Assembly (NCBI GenBank): GCA_001692895.1
Contig: KV748252.1
Coordinates: forward strand, 310,001 to 374,000
DNA from: Cenococcum geophilum 1.58
Taxonomy: Eukaryota > Ascomycota > Dothideomycetes > Gloniales > Gloniaceae
Direction of reading: 5' to 3'
DNA: 64,000 nucleotides
Every line of letters begins with the position of its first letter. The stretch's first letter is position 1. Shown here piece after piece: positions 56,121-64,000 of this stretch. The notes under the pieces were generated by a model, which was not told the origin of the DNA, did not search any database, and was given only the letters and a program-made list of their open reading frames with translations. The position numbers and the translations under genes are program-made.

Positions 56121-58625
56121 TACCCCCCTAGCTTTGAGCTGGCTCGCAGGTTAAAGCTGTATTACCGGTCTTGGTATAGTGTTGAACTAATAAGTAAGGA
56201 GGTGATGCAAATGAGCTAAACAGTCTATATACACAAGCTAAGGCTTAAACTTCTTTATTAGCTCTTCCTTGAAAAATTAAAGCTTTGCTATATTCTCTCT
56301 ACAGCAAATTACTACAATATTATTAATATAAAAGATTCTTCTACCTTCCACAATATTAATATTGTCGATGTCTTTATGGATCTCACGCGTCTGTCCTTTA
56401 GGAACTGCTTCTAAATGCGTTATTCTTCGTGTTAAAGGCCCAGAAGGCCCTACTGGGGTCTTATCTAGGGTAATTAGTTCCTATATTCTAGGCGTCTACT
56501 TACTATATAGCAAATATACTATCTAGTTCCTTTTTAACTTCCTTTTCTACCTTAACATTTCTATTTTTAAATTAATCTAATCTAGGGCGCTAGTAATCCT
56601 TTTCTTAACCTTCTTAGCTATAGCTTTATCTAGTTTCCAATCCTTTAGTTAAGCTAATTTGTTAATATAAGGACAACTTTAAAACTAGGAAACGTCTCTA
56701 TAGTAGTATATCAGGGTATCTTTCTTCTATACCGTCTAGGTAGGGGTAGTAGAAGCCTTGAAAGCTTCGTCTTTAGGAACTTCGTTAATTAATTTGCCCT
56801 TAAAGTTTACTGTATTAGTACTATAGTAATCTTTACTATTCTAGGCAGTTTTTAGTTGTTAATAATTCCGGCATATTTCGACCAGTTAATATATAGATAT
56901 TACGTAATCACTAGCCACGCACGCCCTTCTTAAGCCTAGCTAACAATAAAAGATGATAGTTAAAGAAGACACTTCTACCGCTCGGCTTCGCCTGCTCCAA
57001 TTTATGCTTAAATTAAATCCTTAGTGGTAGCTCCTCCTCCTTACTTTCCGTTATTAAATCCTTAGGAATTGGCTTAGATACTTGCGAAGGAAGTATAGGG
57101 TGTCTCCACAATTAATGCGGGATTTATATATAGTGGCTAATATAATCTAAATTAAGCTCTAGGTGGAGCTACGGTGACTAATAATTTTATTACTAACTTA
57201 GATAATAGGAACCTATATTTAAAAACTATGTAAAACGCGGCACCTGTGGAGGAGCCCTTATTATATTATAATCCTAAAACTAATAGAAGCGTTAAACCTC
57301 CTTATAATCTACCTCCTCCACTGCCTTAGGATTATTCAATATTTCCTTAAGCTCGCCGTCAGCAAAAGTAGCTGCCTACTATAATAGAGGCAACCTATTA
57401 AACACTGTTAGTAAAGAGAAGTTAAGCTGCGTGCCAATCTGGCTACTAAATACGGGCGGCAGAATTACAACCGTACTCATACTCAAGCTCTGCGTTAAGA
57501 TAGGTGGTTAAGTAGATAAGGATAGTATTAGCAATAGTCAAGGCCTCTGAAGGAGTGGACGGGAAGGACTTCCAACGGCGGCAGCGGCAGTACGTTTGGA
57601 GCTCATATTAATAAGAGGAAGGCTCTATTACACCAAGATCCAGAGCAAATATTACGATATTAGTAAGGAAGAGAAATTGCGAATAGCTTTAAGTGCAAGG
57701 AGGCCCTCCTCTAGCTCTACATACTAATTTAGGCGAAGCTTAAGCGAAATTAGATGCCACCGCTGCACGACTATAATTTAATATAATTGGAGCTTTAATG
57801 GCGCTAGGGTTATAGGATAGGGAGGGCGTTATTAATATAGTAAATAGGTGGTTAAAGCGGCCGGCAAAGGAAGAGACAATATTAATAGGCGGGAAGGTAA
57901 GTTAATATTATACTAAGACTCGTAGTAGACCTATATTAAGAGCCGGGCGACAGAAAGGATAATAGGAAATAATTTAGGTATTGCTAGGCCGTCCTATATT
58001 GGCTCTATGCTAAGAACTTATAACAGCTACTAACTACTATACCAGTCAAACTTAGTTGAACTAGTTGCCAAGACTTTAATATTAATTTAATTAATTTAAT
58101 TAACTGAGCTCTCTGCATACAAAGCTTTCAATTCAATCAATTTGAAACCTCAGTTGAGTTGAGTTGATTGATTTGCAAGCTTGAAGCCGCGAAGAATGTA
58201 AATACCTAATATTCATGGGTGCACCAAAGATAACGGCAGCCCTTCCTTAAAGCCACTCCTAAATGAACGGAGTTGGAATTTAGCTACATATACACGTATT
58301 CAGCTTCCCTCAGGCGTGGAACTGAAAATGCTTGCCGGATCCCCCTCATCCATATTATCCTGAAAGGAACACTGCTCAACAAAGGTGAACTCTTTGTATA
58401 CTTTATTTGAACAAGCTACTAAGCAAACGCATAAGCAGCCAAATAATCATCAGCAACCTTGCAGCAAGTTATTCAAAAAATGAACAGATAGCTTGAAACC
58501 GTAACTCTGATCACGGAAACGACAGCAAAAACCCGACGATCCAGTAGCCCGCAATTTAAAAGAACAAAACTTGACCCAGCCAAACTCGCTCCGCTTACGC
58601 TCTATACTTCAAACGCTCCGCTTCC
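56121..58625. other. AT-rich RIP-like sequence, probable decayed retroelement interior, then gene upstream region
   Basis: From 56121 to about 58100 the DNA is TA-rich. Minus-strand fragments read like decayed protein (e.g. ATFADGELKEILNNPKAVEE near 57300-57365 and KHKLEQAKPSGRSVFFNYHL near 56955-57015), but I could not assign a domain. Position next to the LTR at 55716-56120 suggests its internal region. Normal composition resumes near 58150, and the last 400 bases are upstream of the glycosyltransferase. Confidence 0.45.
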
Positions 58626-60525
58626 ATGCCCTCGCTGAACATAGCCCCAACATGGCTGCAACCGCACTTCCAGACGTCCCGGATACATAAACGGCGCCAT
58701 GCAATCTTCAACAGCGCACGACTGAAACTGATAACCCTCGCGGTCATGTGTATCATGCTAGGGTATATGGTCGTGACGCTATTCGAGGCGGAAGGGAGGA
58801 TCGAGACAAATCCAGCGGGAGTTGTAGGAAACGATGCCATGCTTGATGAAGCGCATAGCCGAGAGTACGGTGGAAGTAATCGACACAAGTCTAATATAGC
58901 TGGTGTAATGAATGGTGGTAATAAGGTTAGTCCAGATGACTACGACAATAATGAAGAGCTAGCTGATCCAGCCTCGCTTGCTTCGAATACCGATCTCCTC
59001 TCGTCATCACCAACGGATGCGCAAACCTCCGACTTGCTTGTGGCCCCTGATACACCATCGTTAGGCGCGCGTTCGCGGATCGGAAAAGTAACAATACTTT
59101 TTGGCACACTGTCGCAAGCCTATGAGCGTGCCCTGCGTACACATGAGTTACACGACCGCCTTAACAACTACCCCCTTCACGTCCTACGCCACTCGCTCCT
59201 TGATAATGTCTGGACTAAGCCCGCATATATCCTTTCGATCCTTCTCCGTGAGTTGGCAAAACCTGAAGGCGAGCGTCTGGAATGGCTTCTTTGGGTTGAT
59301 GGTGACACAATAATACTCAACCCGTATGTTCCCATCGAAGCATTGCTCCCGCCTGAGGATGATCCGGAGTGGGATGACGTGCATCTCCTTGTCAGCTATG
59401 ACTGGAATGGGTTGAACAATGGTGTTTTCCCCGTGCGTGTGAATACCTGGAGCGTGGAGTTGTTTTCTGCAATACTTTCGTTTAGATTTTACAGACCTGA
59501 ACAGGATTTGAAATTTCGGGATCAATCTGCTATGGATTTCTTGGTCCAGGATGAGCATTTTGCACCAAATGTTATCCGAACACCACAGAGATGGTTCAAC
59601 GCATACCAGGGCGAGCACAACGAGACTCTTCAGGCGTTCCAAGTCCGCCGCGGGGACTTACTGGTGCATTTCCCTGGAGTCTCGGATCGAGATGAAAGAA
59701 TGGGATTTTGGCTTAATCGGGCCGAGAAGCATGCACCAGACTGGGAGGTCGAGTTGAAGCATACTAGTTATCCAGAGGAGACAAGGGATTTCTGGGTTGA
59801 GAAAAAGAGGGAGAGGGAAGGTGTAAGGAGGGAGGCGGGAGAGGTGAGAGAGAAGATGAGAGCATATTGGGAGGAGTTGGAGGATAAGTTGAAGGAGTAT
59901 GGAGAAAGGTTGAGCGAAGAAACGGTCAAGGATGTCGAGCAAGGGATTATGAACGTGAAAATGGTGGTCGAGAGTCCGAAAGCGATGGAGAAGGTGCAAA
60001 AGCTAAGGGAAGCGTTTCAGGATTTGAAAAACGTAAGTTTTGGACTGGTTGTGTCTTCGTCGTTTATGCGAATCCGATCATGCCCTTGCGAGATTCGAGC
60101 TGGCTAGCAGCTGACATTCATACGCGAAACAGATTGCCAAACCGCTCCATGAAAAGGTTGAGGAGGCTAATAAGGTATTGATGAAAGAAGCTCACGAGGC
60201 TATATTTTCCGCGGAGCAGACGACACTCGCGAATACAGAATCACCCAAATACCAGCCGGAAGTCAAGGACGTTGAGGCCAAGGTCTCAACGCTGAAGAAT
60301 AAGATTGTCCAGCCGACATGGCACAGAAATGAGCTGAAAGACTCAATTGAAGACCTGAAAACAGCACATGCGAGGCTAAATGGGAAAGTTGAAGATGAAC
60401 AGAGGAAGGTCGAAGCGGCAAAGCTAGTGGAGAAGGAACAGGAAGATATGAAAAAACAGGCCGAAGAAGCCAGGAGGAAAGAGCACGGATTCGTGAATCT
60501 CGACAAAGGTGACTATGAAGAATGA
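58626..60525 (+). CDS. GT34-type (Gma12/Mnn10) glycosyltransferase with coiled-coil tail
   Basis: Two exons, 58626-60032 and 60133-60525, with a 100-nt phase-0 intron (GTAAGT...ACAG), giving 599 residues. It is a type II membrane protein: basic cytoplasmic end, one transmembrane segment (about residues 33-52), a Ser/Asn/Asp-rich stem to about 150, then the catalytic domain. Key features are LEWLLWVDGDTIILNP with the metal-binding DxD at D225-G-D227, YDWNGLNNGVF (258-268), and GDLLVHFPG (343-351). This matches the alpha-galactosyl/mannosyltransferase family acting in the Golgi on glycoproteins. Residues from about 390 on are almost entirely charged helix (coiled coil), unusually long for the family. 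The exact sugar donor is unknown. Confidence 0.9.
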
Positions 60526-62394
60526 ATTACTAATTTCTTTTAGAAGGATCACATGTCTTAGCGGAATATGTAGATTAATGCAAGCATGATCGCGATTTGT
60601 TCAACGTGAAGATCAGGGGGGCCGTCATCGTCGTCGTAATTTGTCCGTTGCAGATAAGCTAGTTGCACTGGTCAATGTGTTGCCCAGGGCAACTTTAGAC
60701 CGACATGCCGACTGCCTTGAGAGGTGAGTCGCCGTAGCGCCGCTAAGGCCGCGTATGTTGAGTCCCAGCATGCTGGCTGGCACAGGCGGTGTATTCTGCG
60801 AGTTGGGAGATACACAGTGACAACGAGGTAGATGGAGTTTGCGATGCTGGCTGCTAGTCGGCACTTTTGTTGGCTTACTTCCCTCAGGGCTTGGAAAGCT
60901 GGTTTTCAGGTAGACTAAAACTTGTATTATACCTACAAGGTTAGATTTTCGATTAACGAGAGACGGCTCGGAGACCGATCTGGATGTGTAGGCCCTGATA
61001 GCGACGGTTCAGAGGCTAGCATCTGAAATCATATGCAAAAGAGGTTAGTAGGTACGGGCGCAAAGGGAGAATTGAGGTTTTCGTGACAATCCAGGATGGA
61101 TTGCGCTCATATTATCCGGCTACGATGTACACGCGCGGGAAGCTATCCACGGATGGCGAAGCCGGTGAAGCCGTTGACGTAGCAGTTATTCGGAGAATAG
61201 GGCATTCGGAGAAATTCGAGTTTGGGCCTTTGGATGTGCGACTTTTCTGGCAGCAAATCAAGGCCAACGAAAGGCAGAAAGAGGTTTAATGATGATGCAA
61301 ACCGTAATGATCTTCCGCAGTAGAAGACGGAGAGCCGGTTTGGAGGCGTTCGGCCTCCCCCACCGGGAAGAGCAAGAACGGCGCCAAAACGGGCCCTGGG
61401 CGCTGTAGCTGAGAAAATCCGTCATAAATGAGGAAGCATAATGTCATACTAGAGATATGGAAGGAGTTGAGTCCCGCAGCCGGGAGCACAACCGACCTTA
61501 CACGCCAGAAGAGCCCGTTGCGACGAGGGTCGAGGGATGGTGTTGTGTGATGGGTAGTTATTGTCAAGAAAGCCAAGCATTACTTGCAGCGAGGGTCCAT
61601 GCAGATCGATGATGGGTACTGGATCCTGGGCGATTATCAATGCAGTATTCGCAATCATGAGCCGAGAAACTCGTGTTTAGTGCTAGACGATAGCAGCACG
61701 GCGTCCTGTTGGGTGGATCCATTGGATTCCTTCCGCAACCAAGGCAAGCAGCATTGTTGACGACGACGTCGCGTCTGTCCACCAGCATAATGAAACTTGT
61801 CCGCCCTTCCTGGGTATCGCGCGCCGATCGTACCGTAGCCTGGGGACTGCAGCAATGTGCCGCATCTCGCTCGCTAAAACCAAAAACGACGAGTCTGCTC
61901 CTCAACCCTGACTGGACAGCTCAGAGGACTCAGCAAGCCACCAGCCTGTGTGGGCAAGCACATCTGGTCGTGGCGCCCGGAGAAAAACTGGAAAGGGCCT
62001 AGATAGGCTCCAGAGAAAGCGGCGATGCAGCTCGCTTTTCCCAGTGTGTCCTCTTGAGCCTTACTAGGGCAAGATCTACCTCGCTCATCTGTGGAATCTG
62101 GACACCTGTTGGCCCTTGCCAAGCTTACCAAACTGCAGCCCGCGCCAGCCACACCACCCGATCCAGCGCCAACACGACCGACTCTCCTTCTCCCGCTGGG
62201 ACATACAAATGCCGTGGCCTCGTCCCACGCCGGCGGACTGGTCGGTAATCGCTCTGGACAAGACGACAGGGTCTTAGCATGTCGATGAGCCAAGTACTTC
62301 AGGCTCGCAGCTTCGGCGGGTAGCCTGTGGAGAGAAGAACTTCACCCATCCGGGACCTGCTACGGTTCGTGCTTCCTACTGAAACCTTGTGGCC
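60526..62394. other. intergenic region, no supported gene
   Basis: GC-rich in the second half with overlapping short frames on both strands. No domain was recognised. The right part is presumably promoter and leader of the gene at 62395. Confidence 0.4.
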
Positions 62395-64000
62395 ATGGAC
62401 TCGCAAGCTTCCCGTGTGCCAAATTTGGTTGACAGGATTCAAGTACCCAGCCGTTCCTCGTCGCTGTGTTACACCCCTCGCTGCAATTCGTCGCTGGACG
62501 AGAACAGCAATTGCTCCAGCAGCCTTATGCAGGCCGAGGCGAGGACTGAGGGCCGGACTCTAGCCTCGACAGGGCATCCAGCTGAACCTCTGGCGTCAGA
62601 CCAGACACATATCGCCGCTCACGTCCCCGCAGCGAGATCTACGCAAACGACTGGCATCCCCAATTTTTCCAGAGTCCTCTCTCCTGTGAACGATCCTCCA
62701 ATGGCTCCCAGGACTAGGAGCAGGTCTGCTAGGCGCGCAGGGGTCATGAGGAACACGACACGACAAGAAAAGGTCAAGAGATGGGAGGGTAAAACCAAGA
62801 CTGTTAGCAACTGGGACGGTCTGCGGAGAGTAGGTGTTTTCCTAAAGTGATTCGATGTCGCGGCTGACTTTGTTTAACATAGGATTCCGAGCTGTGGTTT
62901 GAGGACGGCGATTGCCTAGTCCACCTCTACGCTAGAGGCCAATCGCGACGAGGTCCTTCGTTTCGTGTCCCCTTCAGAACTCTCCGGAAGAATCATTGCG
63001 GCGCATTATTCAGTCTTTGCTTTGCACAGATGACACCCAGAACACCGGGGAGCAACACGCCGCAAGGAGGTTCTAGCGGAGCTGCAACTCCTGTTGACAC
63101 ACCTAATACCTGTGAGCTCTACATACCGGCTCTAGATGATTCGTCGAGGGAAGACTCCTTCCAATGGCATATCACAACGCGAAATTTCTTTGCGTTTGTC
63201 TTTGGCAAACCTTTGGTTGGGACACATTTGGGCAGGTCGTTGATCGACTTGCAGGAAAGGATGCATCTCTTCCGTTCGGGCCAGATTAACAACCATGAAG
63301 ACTTTATAGTATATGCTGAAAAGCTAGGCTATTTAAATTTCGTGAATTGTCCAGACTATGCTCTCGCAATGCTATATTACGCTGAACATTATCAGCTACA
63401 GGAACTGTGGGTTGATGCATTTGCTCACTGTGTGGGCATGAACGACAATCTCTGCCTGAGTACAGAATTCGAGGTATGCACCATCTTGGACTCCACACCT
63501 GCAGATCACTCAACTAACTTCTTGCTAGCCAATATGTCGCGTCACTAAAGCTCTGATAACGAGAGCATATCTTGAGATGGATCTACACCTTGGGCGTGTT
63601 ATGGCGGCACTAAGCAATTTTCTCGAGGATGACTTTTCTGCCGCCTACCTGGGGTTGGGCCAAGGGGCTAGAGCTCACCTCGATCGCTTTCGTTCATTTC
63701 TTCACTCCTTCTACGTGGGAAAATTCGGTTACTGGCCACCTCCGGAAGGATCGTGCTTTTCTAAGGCTCTTTACAGATCCATGTNTTTCGATTTTCGAAG
63801 TCTATATGATTATCTGGTCGACATGGAGTCTACTGAATCTATACAAAGTCAAAAGCCGGCTAGCGGTGGTATCTGTGTGCTCCAGAACGTACAGGCATTC
63901 AATAAGCGGCACAAGAACGCACCTCTCCCGCATCCGCTCCCACGAATACCTGAAGATATTACTCCTCGCAACCGAACGCAATCGCAGCGTGCGCTAGTGG
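62395..64000 (+). CDS. conserved fungal protein of unknown function (partial, runs off the end)
   Basis: Exons 62395-62829, 62883-63473 and 63529 to beyond 64000, with phase-0 introns of 53 and 55 nt (GTAGGT...ATAG and GTATGC...CTAG). The N-terminus is Ser-rich and basic (RTRSRSARR). Then WDGLRR joins DSELWFEDGDCLVHLYARGQ, which resembles the opening of a BTB/POZ-like fold. FGKPLVGTHLGRSLIDLQER, then YALAMLYYAEHYQLQELWVD and ITRAYLEMDLHLGRV follow. It reads as one continuous, conserved protein, but I cannot name a function. N at 63785 makes codon TNT ambiguous. The first ATG in frame is 62395. The last 472 bases are open to the window end. Confidence 0.78.

Noticed and set aside
1-64000. tRNA or rRNA genes
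   Set aside because: No cloverleaf with a standard T-loop or rRNA segment was found by eye; the tRNA-like words found are retrotransposon primer sites.
1-64000. Secondary-metabolite cluster
   Set aside because: No polyketide synthase, peptide synthetase, terpene cyclase or tailoring enzyme set; the two regulators and transporter lie far apart and are unrelated by context.

Overview
This window is nuclear DNA of a filamentous ascomycete (Pezizomycotina). The signs are short introns of about 50-120 nt with CTAAC/CTAAT-like branch points, typical fungal families (HET, Zn2Cys6, C2H2, GT34, SBF-like, COP9 subunit 1), and large AT-rich blocks of transposons mutated almost only by C:G to T:A transitions, mostly at CpA/TpG. 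That is the signature of repeat-induced point mutation (RIP). All introns and exons below were inferred by eye from splice motifs and frame continuity.

Layout. 1-13 kb is a gene-bearing arm: a small secreted protein with two repeats (2391-3092), a 5'-truncated D-2-hydroxyacid dehydrogenase relic (about 4078-4399), a solo LTR (4554-4780), a CMP/dCMP-type deaminase (5639-6270), an SBF-like (Rch1-type) transporter (6940-8289), COP9 signalosome subunit 1 (8726-10464, five exons, one GC-AG intron) and a HET-domain protein (10771-12919). 13.3-38.4 kb is a transposon island. A Tad1-like LINE (13.3-18.8 kb, with its tail at 35.2 kb) is split by a minus-strand Copia element (18783-35235, target duplication TAAGG). 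That element is split by a second minus-strand Copia (22828-33920, duplication GGTTT), which is split in turn by a plus-strand Copia (23574-29183, duplication TTAAA). All are decayed. AT-rich sequence with a second LINE tail and small inverted-repeat elements follows.

38.4-52 kb returns to normal composition: a carboxymuconolactone decarboxylase-like protein (39561-40446), a GC-rich stretch of about 4.9 kb with no convincing gene, a C2H2 zinc-finger regulator (45320-47361, with a coding-like 144-codon extension behind one in-frame TGA) and a Zn2Cys6 factor (49396-51517). 52.4-58.6 kb is again repeat-rich: a broken small secreted protein gene, a 625-bp hAT-like non-autonomous element with a perfect 8-bp duplication, an Rdx/SelWTH-type protein (54203-54876), a solo LTR nested inside another LTR, and unassigned AT-rich sequence. 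The right end has a GT34-type glycosyltransferase with a long coiled-coil tail (58626-60525) and a conserved fungal protein of unknown function running off the end (62395-64000).

The genes do not form an obvious cluster or pathway: no biosynthetic or defence operon is visible. The most distinctive points are the four-level transposon nest, the Kex2-site-flanked secreted repeat protein, the TGA-C followed by a coding-like extension in the C2H2 gene, and the hAT-like element built from about 23-bp AGAGCTC repeats.
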